Assembly: GCF_000002425.4 (NCBI RefSeq)
Contig: NC_037271.1
Span: 11,726,786 to 11,790,785 of the forward strand
Direction: 5' to 3'
Source of the DNA: Physcomitrium patens
Lineage: Eukaryota > Streptophyta > Bryopsida > Funariales > Funariaceae
Length of the DNA stretch: 64,000 bases
Shown here: positions 34,940 to 45,883 of the stretch, piece after piece
Layout of the letters: every line of letters begins with the position of its first letter
Numbering within the stretch: position 1 is the stretch's first letter
Position numbers and translations under genes: made by a program
Notes under the pieces: generated by a model
Seen by the model: the letters and a program-made list of their open reading frames with translations, nothing else
Told to the model about the DNA's origin: nothing
Databases searched by the model: none

Positions 34940-35158
34940 GAGAGGTATTATTATAAAGCAAGACTATAAAGGTATTAAAAGGAAGGTACATTTACAAGAT
35001 ATAGGTACCTTTGATACTTTGATATAAGTTTTATTAAAAAAAAAAAAATTTGAGAAGTATCATTGCAAAGTGATACTATGGAAGTATGAAAAGGAGGTAC
35101 TCTTATAAGATGTAGGTACTTTTGATTTAAGTTTATTGGCATTCAAAAAAAAAAAAAA
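34567..35158 (+). repeat. Five tandem poly(A)-ended units inside X
   Basis: Five related units of about 105-140 bp, starting near 34567, 34707, 34829, 34937 and 35049. Each opens with TTTTGGAGAAGTATCATTGT or a close variant, passes through a GACTATGGAGGTATAAAAAG-like stretch and a GATATAGATACCTTTGATTT block, and ends in a run of 13-28 A (with occasional other bases). A TA repeat follows at 35159-35178. Confidence 0.8.
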
Positions 35159-35178
35159 TATATATATATATATATATT

Positions 35179-35480
35179 ATGTCAGTTATGAATATTAAAA
35201 AATGATGAAAGATTTTTGATATTTATGAAAAAAATGAATTGGAAGATTTTTGAAGAAAATTGCATATATTGAATTAAAAGATGATGATAACGGAAGCGAG
35301 TGAAGATGTTCAAATAAAAGCAAATATAAATAATTATAGAAGACTTTGTCAAAGATATAAATCTTTCAAGACAACAAGATGACTTTGATTTGAATAGCCA
35401 ATATGAAGAAGAAGAATTAGATGAGGACATTGAAAATATTGTATGAATCAAACAAAGTTGGATTATTTGGTGCATACAAG
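35179..35480 (+). other. X internal region before C3
   Basis: About 300 bp of AT-rich sequence with short open stretches (such as GKSKYK-like and EEEELDEDIENIV-like reading) but no ORF I can support. It may be the end of an X-specific acidic coding region. It ends in GGTGCATACAAG at the C3 boundary. Nothing else seen. Confidence 0.45.
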
Positions 35481-36750
35481 TGTTATACTGTAAATACTTA
35501 TAGTATGTAAAAATTAGTTAAAATATATTATATGTTAATAAATCTACATGTGTGTTAGAGTGGCTAGTAGATTAAATTAAAAGGAATTGATATAAGAAAC
35601 TTTACTTTGTTTCTTTACTTGTTTTGATTTTGACATTAACATATATATATATATATATATATATAGGACCTAAATGTCTAGTATGAAGCCTTGGGAGAAG
35701 TTGCAAGCCTAAGGATGAAAATCTAAACTAGTAGGAGGCTAATTGGAAGGGATGAAAGCAAGGCATGGTCGGATGAAGGCAAGGAATGATGAACTTCATT
35801 CCTATTGGTCGAATACCATGCCCAATGGGCTTTGAGGAGGCTGCCCGTGACCTTAAGAAGGATTTCGGCGACTTCAAAGAGAGCATTCGGAGATTTCAAG
35901 CTAAGATTGTAAATTTTAGGATTTTGGGTACAATTTGTGTACAAAAATTAGAAGATTTGGAGTTAAGATGAAGAAGTTATAGCCGTTTGAAGTTAAAGTG
36001 TTTATTTAAGACATATTGTTACACTTTTGAGGATATGATGAGTTTGACAGCAGCTTTTGAAGATCAAAAGGTGCGACTAGAATGGCGATTTCAAGGCCTA
36101 CATCTTTTATAAGAGAATTATTGCTTTTGGAATTCATATGAAGGAGTTGTAAGGAGTTGAAGGTGGCACATCCAAATCAAAAGCAGTAAGTAAGCGGTTT
36201 TATTTGTAGTAATGGTTGGAGCCATGACATGAGTTTTCGGACGAATTTTTGGCTCAATCTTTTTGGAGAATGTAAAATTTTGTGTGAAGAAGCTATAGAT
36301 GCAAATTTCGTGGCATTTGAGTTTATATTTTGTGAGATATGAAGAAAATTGCACGCGGATGTATAAAGACAAGGGTTTGAAGTGACTATTAGGATTTTCA
36401 AGATATCTCAAGTTCTACAACGAATTTGCAGTTGAAATTTGTTGTAGAAGTTAATAAAAATACATCAGTACCTCATATAAAATTTTGAGTTTTTTTGGAC
36501 GGTCGGATTAGGAGATATGAGGTGTTGAAGTTTGAAAAAATCTCAACATAAGAATAAATAAGATTTTAGAAGATTTTATCATATTTTGGAAGTTGTCGGT
36601 TACTTGAGGATTGTATATTTGGTGTAATTACTCAAAAAGGAAAAAATTATATATAAAATTAGGGCTTCTCTTATTTTCAAGCTTGATTGAATAATTAGTG
36701 ACAGCCAAAAGCTCAACGTTTTTTTGAGGCAAACTCTCTCTCTCCTGACA
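35481..36750 (+). repeat. C3 5' LTR
   Basis: 1270 bp, starting TGTTATACTGTAAATAC and ending CTCCTGACA, followed by TATTAGTGCTTCCACTAAGA, the C-family primer-site region. It contains a TA repeat (35641-35666) and the conserved ATACCATGCCCAATGGGC block (35814-35831). Confidence 0.8.
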
Positions 36751-36805
36751 TATTAGTGCTTCCACTAAGAGAGCCTTAAGGCACTAATTTTCTCAACAAG
36801 TTGAA

Positions 36806-37993
36806 ATGGCAGATCAAAATCCAGAGTTTGAATTATCCAGAGGAGTAGATGTCTATGATTTATTTAGGGTATTTATTCAATTTATGGAAGAAATGGAACA
36901 AGTGTATGGAGAGGATAGAAACACTACTAAGGCCTTACAAGTAGTAGTAGACAAAGTTGGGAGGTTTGATGGAAGGAATATCACCAAGTTCTTAAGGATT
37001 TACACATGTGAAATGGGAGTGCATCAAGTTTCAGAAATGAAGATGATTACCACCTTTGATTTGGCAGTGGTACCAGAAATCAGAGAAAGTATGTAAGAGT
37101 TACATACTAAGACTATATCAGGGAAGAAATTTGAAGAACTCTTGAAAGATAAATTTTTTGAAGAATATTTAGAAAGAATGATAAGACAAATTTTTCTGGA
37201 ATGGATTGAACAAAGGCCAGGGAATCAATTGGCTCCAAATGAATTAATCAATGAATTTGAGACCAAGTTTAGGCTATTACCACGGCATGAGAGGCAACTT
37301 TTAGAAACAAGGAAAATTGGATTATTTTTACAAGTAGCTGATGAATATTTGGAAGACAAGCTTTTCTTTTATCTAGTACATAAGATATCTGAGAGTGGTT
37401 TTACAAATAATTGGAAGCTTGTAAAAGAAACTGTGGAACTTTTGGCTAAACAACAGAAGATTAAGACTCGTGGTTTAATATTGAGATTGGAACCAATGCC
37501 TATATCTTAGAAGCAAGGGCCACCTCAAAGGATGATCAAGACTATTAATGATGTTACTCTTGAAGAATTGATCAAGGGCATATAAGATTTGAAGGTGGAA
37601 ATGATTGAGTTGAAGAAATCTCAAATAGCAAATTCATCAAAGATAGTTGAAGGCTCAAAGGGATTTGTAGAGAGATGTATGTGGTATGACAATCCAAACC
37701 ACAAGCATGGTGAATGTGACAACTACAAAGGTGCAATCAAGGATGGTATTGTATACTTCAAAGAGGGCAAGATAAGACTCATAGGGTCAGATGAGCCTTT
37801 AAAGACAAATTTTGGAAAAGGTGGCATGAAAAAATTGGTAGAAGAGCAAATATCAAGAAATAATGCTATACAAGGAGAGGGAATTGAGTCTTACTCTGTT
37901 ACAATTGAACAAAAAGTACTTAAGGCTATTTTCCTACCAACTACAGAAGTCATGATCAAGGGAGCTAAAGCTATTAGAAAAATGACTAGGTAG
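36806..37993 (+). pseudogene. C3 gag region
   Basis: Collinear with C1 gag. The N-terminus has MADQNPEFELSRGVDVYDLF. The capsid-like part has FLRIYTCEMGVHQVSEMKM near 36990-37045. A knuckle-bearing segment near 37675-37720 reads CMWYDNPNHKHGEC. Several breaks. The protein would be the particle-forming and RNA-binding component; it is not intact here. Confidence 0.75.
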
Positions 37994-38371
37994 AATGATT
38001 CAATTCATGCTATTAATATTAAAGCATGTTTATGTGGAAAAAAACATGATGATGATCTACATGATGCCATGGTTGAAGAAATAAGAAATAGAGCTATTCA
38101 TGAGGAGGATGTTGAACTTGGAAGCAAGAAGAGGTCTCCAAATAATAAAGAAGCTTATGAAGAGCAAAAGCTACTGAAGGTGCCTTCTTTTGCTCATCCT
38201 GAAGATATATCAATACCAAAAGAATGGTAGGAGAAAGACAAAGAGAAGGAGAAAGATGACACATGAAAATCCAAAGTTGAAGCTATTATAGTGGAGGCAT
38301 TGGATACTTACACAATAGAAGAAGAAGAAAAAGAAGAAGAAAAAGAATAAATTGGCCAAGTATTTACTCTC

Positions 38372-38839
38372 ATGTGTAACCCTGTGATTAATGCTGGCTA
38401 CAAAAAAGAGGAAGAAATTTTTTCTAGTGAAGCTCAAGAAGAGAAAGTTGAAGAAATAGAAGAATTTTTCAACGGAAAAATGAAAAATGAGGTTTTACAA
38501 ATATTTGCCAGAACAAATATGAGTAATATAAGGATTATTACGAATACAATATGTATCCAAAATCAAGGTGAATTTGAATATGGAAGAGTGCAAGGCTTAA
38601 CAAAAGAAGCCCAGACCATCCAAATTCAAGAATTCATGGTTGAAGAAATATCAAATGAAAAGATGGTTCACAAGGATACAAAGGTACTTATTTGTACTCA
38701 TAACTATAACTTTGAGTGTGATAAAGAAGGGAAGGTGGATTATTATTATTTATTTTGGACAAAAGAGAAGCTCAGAGAGCTTGAAGATATGACTTTATCT
38801 TTAATTATTCATGATTCTGAAAAAAAAAATCATGTCTAA
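38372..38839 (+). CDS. C3 acidic linker ORF (155 residues)
   Basis: An open frame after gag. It is Glu/Lys-rich at the start (EEEIFSSEAQEEKVEEIEEF) and later contains CTHNYNFECDKEGKVDYYYL. I find no convincing counterpart in C1. It sits where protease and RT lie in C1. It may be a C3-specific coding segment or a scrambled remnant; function unknown. Confidence 0.35.
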   Translation: MCNPVINAGYKKEEEIFSSEAQEEKVEEIEEFFNGKMKNEVLQIFARTNMSNIRIITNTICIQNQGEFEYGRVQGLTKEAQTIQIQEFMVEEISNEKMVHKDTKVLICTHNYNFECDKEGKVDYYYLFWTKEKLRELEDMTLSLIIHDSEKKNHV

Positions 38840-39062
38840 GAGACTTTTTGATAGAAAAAAATGATCTATTAATATCAGCCAAAAATAGATATTGAGAGTT
38901 TCAAATAATATGGAAGATATGTGAATAGAGGTTTTTAATGGAACTTTAGAATACCGATATAATATATAGAAGAAATTTGCTTAAAGATAGTTTGAGTTAT
39001 ATATAGTTGCAATAATGCAACACAATCAAACACATATATTTTGAGAGTTAGATGGTACAAAG

Positions 39063-39259
39063 TTGAAGATACCTATAGTTGGAAAGTGGATGAAGGCATT
39101 TCAAAGAAGAGATGGTCGATTTATTTCAAGTGATCTTCCAAATTTTAAAACATTGGGTTTAGATCAAATGAAACATGGAAAAGAAATGGGAATAATGAAG
39201 CAGATAGAGATGGTCAGATTGGCACATGCCAGAAGATATGCAGGTTTGGAAGAGGTGGA
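39063..39259 (+). pseudogene. C3 tail matching the integrase C-terminus, and polypurine tract
   Basis: The block PIVGKWMKAFQRRDGRFISSD matches the end of the C1 integrase ORF (PIAWKRVKAFKRRDRRFQIED). It is followed by a purine-rich GGAAGAGGTGGA tract directly before the 3' LTR. This shows that C3 retains both ends of a C internal region. Confidence 0.65.
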
Positions 39260-39416
39260 TGTCATACTGTAAATGCTTACAGTATGTAAAAATTAGTTAA
39301 AACATATTATATGTTGATAAATCTACATGTGTGTTAGAGTGGCTAGTAGATTAAATTAAAAGGAATTGATATAAGAAACTTTACTTTGTTTCTTTACTTG
39401 TTTTGATTTTGACATT

Positions 39417-39452
<36 letters not shown>

Positions 39453-40531
39453 ACCTAAATGTCTAGTATGAAGCCTTGGGAGAAGTTACAAGCCTAAGGA
39501 TGAAAATCTAAACTAGTAGGAGGCTAATTGGAAGGGATGAAAGTAAGGCATGGTCGGATGAAGGCAAGGAATGATGAACTTCATCCCTATTGGTCGAATA
39601 CCATGCCCAATGGACTTTGAGGAGGCTGCCTGTGACCTTAAGAAGGATTTCGGTGACTTCAAAGAGAGCATTTGGAGATTTTAAGCTAAGATTGTAAATT
39701 TTAGGATTTTGGGTACAATTTGTGTACAAAAATTAGAAGATTTGGAGTTAAGGTGAAGAAGTTATAGCCGTTTGAAGTTAAGGTGTTTATTTAAGACATA
39801 CTGTTACACTTTTGAGAATACGATGAGTTTGACAACAGCTTTTGAAGATCAAAAGGTGCGACTAGAATGGCGATTTCAAGGCCTACATCTTTTATGAGAG
39901 AATTATTGCTTTTAGAATTCATATGAAGGAGTTGTAAGGAATTGAAGGCGGCACTTCCAAATCAAAAGCAGTAAGTAAGTGGTTTTGTTTGTAGTAATGG
40001 TTGGAGCCATAATATGAGTTTTCGGACGAATTTTTGGTTCAAACTTTTTGGAGAATGTAAAATTTTGTGTGAAGAAGCTATAGATGCAAATTTCGTGGTA
40101 TTTGAGTTTATATTTTGTGAGATATAAAGAAAATTGTACGTGGATGTATAAAGACATGGGTTTGAAGTGATTGTTAGGGTTTTCAGGTTATCTCAAGATT
40201 TGCAATGAATTTGCGGTTAAAAATTGTTGTAGAACTTAATTAGAATACATCAGTGCTTCATGTAAAATTTGAGTTTGTTTGGACGGTCGGATTAGGAGAT
40301 ATGAGGTGTTGAAGTTCGGAAAAATCTCCACATAAGAATAAACGTTTTAGAAGATTTTATCATATTTTGGAAGTTGTGGGTTTCTTGAGGATTGTGTATT
40401 TGGTGTAATTACTCAAAAAGGGAAAAATTATATATAAACTTAGGACTTCTCTTATTTTCAAGCTTGATTGAATAATTAGTGATAGCTAGAAGCCCAGCGT
40501 TTTCTTGAGGCAAACTCTCTCTATCCCGACA
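39260..40531 (+). repeat. C3 3' LTR
   Basis: 1272 bp, starting TGTCATACTGTAAATGC and ending ATCCCGACA. It pairs with 35481-36750. It contains a TA repeat (39419-39452) longer than in the partner, and the conserved CCATGCCCAATGGAC block at 39601. Confidence 0.8.
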
Positions 40532-40550
40532 CTGGAGGATATACAAGTTC

Positions 40551-40562
40551 AGGGGGGGTGGA
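40551..40562 (+). promoter_or_regulatory. X polypurine tract
   Basis: AGGGGGGGTGGA directly before the X 3' LTR start TGTCGTGATG. The longer context, GGAGGATATACAAGTTCAGG, resembles the C1 polypurine context GGAGGATGTGCAGGTTTAGA and supports common ancestry of X and C. Confidence 0.75.
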
Positions 40563-42226
40563 TGTCGTGATGTAACATGGATAACAAGTGAAAGGGTGAA
40601 GAAAATATCATATTTTTAGGATCTCACTTCAAAAATATTGTAACAAATTATCTTGGAAAAATAGATATTAGTCAAAGGGTAGAAAAATTAAAGGTGCTAA
40701 TGCTACCTATTTGTAAATTATGCTTCTATTTACTTTGTAAGGCCATAAATAAGGCAAAACAAAGTAGATTAGAAAAATAAAGGATATAGGCATATATAGG
40801 GAGGAGTTAAGAGTGCAAATTAGTAAAAATTACCTCAAGAAGATGAAAGTTGATACCCAAAGAGGACCGGTTATGAACTTGGGTCGAAATAACACCCCGA
40901 GGTACAAAACCGCGCTCTGATGGCGACTCAAGGGTTCTTTGAGAGATCGGAGAGCCAAATTGGAGAGACTTGTGGAGGAATTTTTGAGAGGTGATTTCGT
41001 ATAGTTTGGATTAGTATTGGATTTTTGAAGGATTTTCAAAGCGAGTGATGTTTTCTATGAATTCAGATCTTTGAGAAATAAGACTGATTTACAATTGTTT
41101 GGATTTCATATCTTTTGTAGTATTTTTATAGGTGAAAATTTAGAGACTTATTGGTATGCTTGTTGTAAATGTTTGTAAGAGATTTGAGGTCAATCGAATG
41201 ACTAGATCAATACATATGAAGGTTTTTGTGGGCTAAGGTCTCGAGATTTAGAGTTTTGAGGTCTAGTAAGGCTTTTTAAGATATCTAGCAATCTGCCAAA
41301 TCGATTGGAGAGATTATTGGTTTTATCAGTAGAAGACTTAATTTATTATATGCAAGTAAAATTTGGAAGTAATTGAATGGTGGAAAACGGAGATATCAAC
41401 ACTAGAAGTTGGCATCAAGATTGGAGAAGGAGAGACTAGCCGATATCCGAGTAGAATTTTGAGGTCATCAACTAATTGGTAAGTGTGATTATCTTCAAAA
41501 TTTGTAAGCTAGTTTCTATATTAAATTCTAAGAAGTGCACAAATTTAGAATTAGAATCAATGGTTCAATCTTTTATTATTTAATTTTCAAATCTATAATT
41601 AGGATTTGATTTGGATTAGGATTTGATTAGGATTTAGGATTAGGATTTGGTTAGGATTTGGTTTGGGGTTTAGGATTTGTTAGGATTAGGATATGGTTTA
41701 GGATTTGGTTTAAGATTTAGGATTTAAGGTTTGGTTTAGGATTTGATTTAGGATTTAGGATTTGGATTAGGGTTTGGATTAGGGTTTGGATTAGGGTTTG
41801 GATTAGGGTTTGGATTAGGGTTTAGGATTTGATTTAGGATTTGGTTAGGGATTGATTTAAGGTTTATGATTTGATTAAGGTTTGATTAGAGTTTGATTTA
41901 GGATTTAGGATTTATTTAGGATTTGATTAAGGTTGGATTATGATAAGGATTTGGTTAAAATTTAAGATTCTATTAGATTTTTGTTAGGGTTTGACTAAGT
42001 TCTTTTTAATATTTTTTTATATTTTTTTAGGATTTCTTTGTGTTTCTTTTATAATTTCAATAAAATTTAATTGAGCTTGCTTAATATTTGATTATGATTG
42101 TTAACGTTTAATTGTAAATTCTTTATAGTCCTATTGGATTGTTAGGACCTTTTGTTGTAATTTTGTTTTACCTTCCACAGCCAGGTGCTCGATGCATGCT
42201 CAAGCAAGACTTCATGTAATATGACA
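40563..42226 (+). repeat. X 3' LTR
   Basis: 1664 bp, starting TGTCGTGATGTAACATGG and ending ATATGACA, followed by the ACGT target duplication. It is longer than the 5' LTR, largely because its telomere-like minisatellite (about 41593-41960) has more units. Confidence 0.82.
41593..41960 (+). repeat. Telomere-like minisatellite in the X 3' LTR
   Basis: Irregular GGATTTAGGATT-type units flank a very regular inner run (about 41761-41825) of five or six 12-bp units, GGATTAGGGTTT. This regular run is not seen in the 5' LTR, so it expanded or was homogenised after insertion, or was lost from the other LTR. Confidence 0.8.
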
Positions 42227-42230
42227 ACGT

Positions 42231-42575
42231 TTTAGTAGCTTATAGAATAAGCTAATTATGTAGGACACATATAAAAAACTTGTCTTGCAAGTTAAAATAT
42301 GTGTCTTACAAAGTCAAAATATTTTGGACGTTCTATAGAATATCACCACATAACTCTTAATTAGATAGTATATATAGAGACAAGAGTAAAGCCTTATTAA
42401 CTCTTGTCAATTCTTTTATAGTCCTTAGTCTTGTTTCAAATCTTTTTAGTCTTCTTGTCTTTAACAATAGCCATTCTAGTTTAATATATTACCATCTTTG
42501 AGTGATTTTTTAGTCTTTTTGAGTGATATTAGAATATATTAAAATTTTCTTTCTTTGAAATTCATGTCCTTGATA
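42231..42575 (+). repeat. B LTR, second part, shared by B2 and B3
   Basis: This continues the B2 3' LTR after X, with blocks matching B1: AAGCTAATTATGTAGGACAC, GAGACAAGAGTAAAGCC and the CCTTGATA end (CCTTGACA in B1). It is followed not by host DNA but by internal sequence of another B copy. Confidence 0.7.
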
Positions 42576-45500
42576 TTATTTGAAAGGCATCAAAAATAAA
42601 GATTTGACATGAGAAGAACAAATCAAGCAATAAAGGTACCTTGTAAGCTTTCAAAAATTTACTCATCAATGCTGAAATTAATACAAATTGATGCAACATA
42701 CTTTAAACCACTCATTGAAAAAGAAAAGATTCAATGTTATTAAAAAAAATTATTCCTATATTGTAGAAAAGCTAAGCACATTATTCAAAATTATCCAAAA
42801 AAATAATGTAATTAAAAAATAATGAGCATAATTGCTAAAGAAGACAATGTGTTGGAAAATTAGTTTTTCTAGCTACAAAAAGGACCATACAATTGGAATC
42901 ATGTGCAACACCTAGTAATGGTCATATTTTTTCATCAAACCATCCACCTTAGTTTACAATAGATATGTGTTTAAGACCTAAAAATCATAAAGACTTTTAA
43001 AAAAAATAAGAAATACTATTAATCAAAAAAACTAAATTCTTATATAAAAAAGTCATTGATGGTAATTTATTGTCTTTTAGAAATATTATTTATAAGACTG
43101 TTCTTTTAAATATAATAATTAAAGATTATAATAGTATAATAATATTTATTATAATAAGTTCTCTTTTTAATCTAATTATTTTAAGATTATCATGATTAAA
43201 GAAGTATAATTCTTAAATAGATTAGATTTTTTATAATCTTAATTTTTTTTGTAGTTTAATCCAAAATTTTGTTAGTTAAATAGAAATACATAAGTTTAGT
43301 ACATCCAAATTTTTACTAATAGATGCAAGAGCTTTCATGCATGTGGCAAAAAAAAATCATCTTTTGCTATATATACAACATCAATTTTTGATGATGGAAA
43401 GACATCAAGTGATATTCTTAGCTAATGTCAATATTTTCAAGATGTTTTTGAAAAAACATATAGATATTGTTCTATAGCATTGATCTTATAATTGATCAAT
43501 TGATTTAAAAGAAGAAGCTCAACTATCATTTGGACCAATGTACAACTTATTGTAGAATGAATTGGCAGCATCAAAAGAATATATCTACAAGAACTTGGCT
43601 AAAAACTTCATATGCTATTTAAAATGTTCAATAGGAGGTCATATCTTATTTGTGAAGAGAAAAGATAGATCTTTGTAGATTTTCATAGACTATCAAGGAC
43701 TTAGTAAGATCACCATTAAGTATTAATACCTCCTTCTTCTAATTTTAGGACTACTTCATCAATTCAATCAAGCAAAGATCGATACAAAAATAGATCTTCA
43801 AACAGCATATAATTTGATCTACATTCAAGTAAGAGATGAATAAAAGATTGATATTTGAATAAGATATAGACATTTTGAATATAATGTCATGCCTTTTGGA
43901 CTCATAAATGCACTAGCTACTTTTTAACATGCCATAAATGATATTTTTTGTGAATTTCTTGATGATTTTGTTGTTTGTTATTTAGATGACATTCTAAAGT
44001 ATTCTAAGAAGATAAAAGAGTATGAAATTTATATTTTTCGTATATTACAAGACTTAAAAATATACAATTATATGCCAAAATAAAAAAGTAATTATTCCAC
44101 ACTATTCAAGTTGATTTTTTAAAATACATCATTTCCAATAAAGGGCTAATAATGGATTCAACAAAGGTCCAAATTATCATAGATTGAAAGATTTTAAAAA
44201 TAATAAAAGATGTGTAATATTTTTTAGATTTTTTTAATTACTATCAAATCTTCATTAAGAACTTTTTTCAAGTTACAGCTCCACTTACAAATTTTACTTG
44301 TAAAGTCAAATTTAAGTAGAATAAAGAAGCCAAAGCATCATTTGATGTTTTAAAGCAAGAATTTATTTTTGCACCAATCTTATATTTGATCAACTTCTCC
44401 AAGTTATTTTTTATACATCAAACTTTGTCTTGAATGTAATATTATTAGAAATAGAAGTAGATGACAAATTCCATCTACTAGCTTTTTAATTTAAGAAATT
44501 TTCAACATAAAAAATCATCTATAAAAACCATTATAAAAAACTTTTTATAATTATGGATTCTTTTCAAGAATGATATCATAATTTAGAAGGTGCTTCTAGT
44601 CCAATCATTATATATAAAAATCATAAGAACCTCAAGTACTTCATATTAGTATGGATGTTGAATCATTGCAAGGCTTGTTGGAGCATGTCATTATCAATAT
44701 TTGATTTTAAGATCACATATCAATATAGAAAATAACAAGGTTTATCAAACATAGTTTCTAGATATTTTTTTCTTGCACCAAAAGAAAAAGATGTAGCTTT
44801 TGATTAATAAAAAATAATTTTGTTAAAGTCTGACAAATTATCATCTTCAAGTAATAAAATTAATATTAACTATTGATTCAACCTTTGCTGAACAAATTCA
44901 ATCAAGTATATCCTCTAATTTTCTTATTTATAAATTAAAAAATACTTCTTTTAAATCTTATGATACTTCCAAGTTCAAGTTTAATAACAATCTATTTTAT
45001 ATTAAAGATTATGAAAGACTTTGTATAATCATGTGACATTTATTCAAGATCAAAAATTCTTTGCTATCAATTCTATGGACTTTTTCAACTATTGCCTATA
45101 CCAAAACAACCATGGTCTTCTATTTCTATGGATTTTATTATGAACCTTTCAATTTCAAGTTTATATGAATTTATATTTATAATTATAAATTATTTCATCA
45201 AAGTAGAATATTTTATATCATTCTCAAAATCTATTTCAAGTAGCTAAGCTTTTCCTTGACAACATCTATCACAATTATAGTTTATCAAGGGATATTATAT
45301 CAAATAGAAGAACATAATTTATACCAAGATTTTGAAAAATCCTTTTTAAAATATTGAAGGTGGATATAAAATTATCTTTGGAATTTCATTCTCAAACTGA
45401 GAGGCAAATGAAATGGACAAATCAGATTTTGGAGTAGTATATGAGGTATACTATAAGATATTATTAAGATGATTGAATAACTCTTTTGCCATTGGTAGAA

Positions 45501-45883
45501 TTTGCATACAATAATTTAGTATATTCTTCTATTTCATACATATATTTATTTACCAACTATGGTTATTATCAATGACTTGATATTTTTTATTTTTCAAAAC
45601 TTCATAATCTTAAGATAAAAGATTTAGTAAATTATTTATTAAAGATGTATGCAACAATAAAGAAGCACTTAAAGAAGCTCAAAAATAACAAAAGATCAAT
45701 GTAAATGCCTATGGCAAAGAACAACTAAAATTCAATGTGGGTGAAAAAGTATAATTATTTTATTACAATATAAAGACTATTTATTTATATAACAAATTAT
45801 TAAGGATAAGAACTTAATAAAAGAAAATAAACATATGAGGCTCTTTCAAAGAAATATGACAAAATAGAAATAAAGAAGTATAT
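42576..45883 (+). mobile_element. B3: old chromovirus internal region
   Basis: Decayed family B sequence directly after the B2 LTR, collinear with B1 from the gag end to the integrase C-terminal region. Approximate parts: gag end with knuckle 42650-42830, protease 42950-43170, RT 43560-44260, RNase H 44390-44770, integrase 45000-45780. It is cut by A4 at 45884. The first ~75 bp match nothing clear. Broken, with very many breaks, and very AT-rich. Recognisable segments include the DIVSFGL-like RT core near 43870-43900 and the HSQTERQMKWTNQ-like integrase motif near 45390. Confidence 0.75.

Larger units (their letters stand above)
35481..40531 (+). mobile_element. C3: shortened family C element
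   Basis: An LTR element with two ~1.27 kb C-type LTRs and only ~2.5 kb of internal sequence: primer-site region, gag with CCHC knuckle, an acidic linker ORF, a short tail matching the integrase C-terminus of C1, and a polypurine tract. I recognise no protease, RT or integrase core, so it looks non-autonomous. The LTRs differ by several percent by eye, so it is clearly older than C1. Flanks (CAAG and CTGG) show no target duplication. Broken, with several breaks. It lies inside X. Confidence 0.78.
30705..42226 (+). mobile_element. X: large-LTR gag-only element related to family C
   Basis: An LTR element with ~1.6 kb LTRs and a short internal region, interrupted by C3. Target duplication is exact: ACGT at 30701-30704 and 42227-42230. 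Its own length without C3 is about 6.5 kb. Parts: gag-like region (about 32590-33300), two unexplained ORFs (33396-33707 and 33781-34530), poly(A)-ended tandem units (34567-35158) and a polypurine tract (40551-40562) like that of C1. No protease, RT or integrase recognised, so it is probably non-autonomous. Gag has a handful of breaks. LTR divergence is a few percent by eye, besides a length difference in a repeat array. It lies in the B2 3' LTR. Confidence 0.8.
27118..42575 (+). mobile_element. B2: old chromovirus, interrupted in its 3' LTR by X
   Basis: A very AT-rich, strongly decayed copy of family B. Internal sequence runs 27118-30515 and is collinear with B1 from the gag zinc-knuckle region to the pol end. 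The 3' LTR starts at 30516, is interrupted after 30704 by X, and continues at 42231-42575. The 5' part lies beyond the D insertion and is not in the window. Broken, with very many breaks. Against B1 most differences look like C-to-T or G-to-A changes, as expected for long-methylated repeats (inference). Confidence 0.8.

Noticed and set aside
35641-35666. TA dinucleotide repeat as a separate insertion site or origin
   Set aside because: The same TA repeat sits at the same LTR position in the solo C LTR and the C3 3' LTR, so it is part of the LTR with slippage.
41593-41960. Possible interstitial telomere or chromosome fusion point
   Set aside because: Units are GGATTTAGGATT/GGATTAGGGTTT, not TTTAGGG, and the array is an integral part of both X LTRs.
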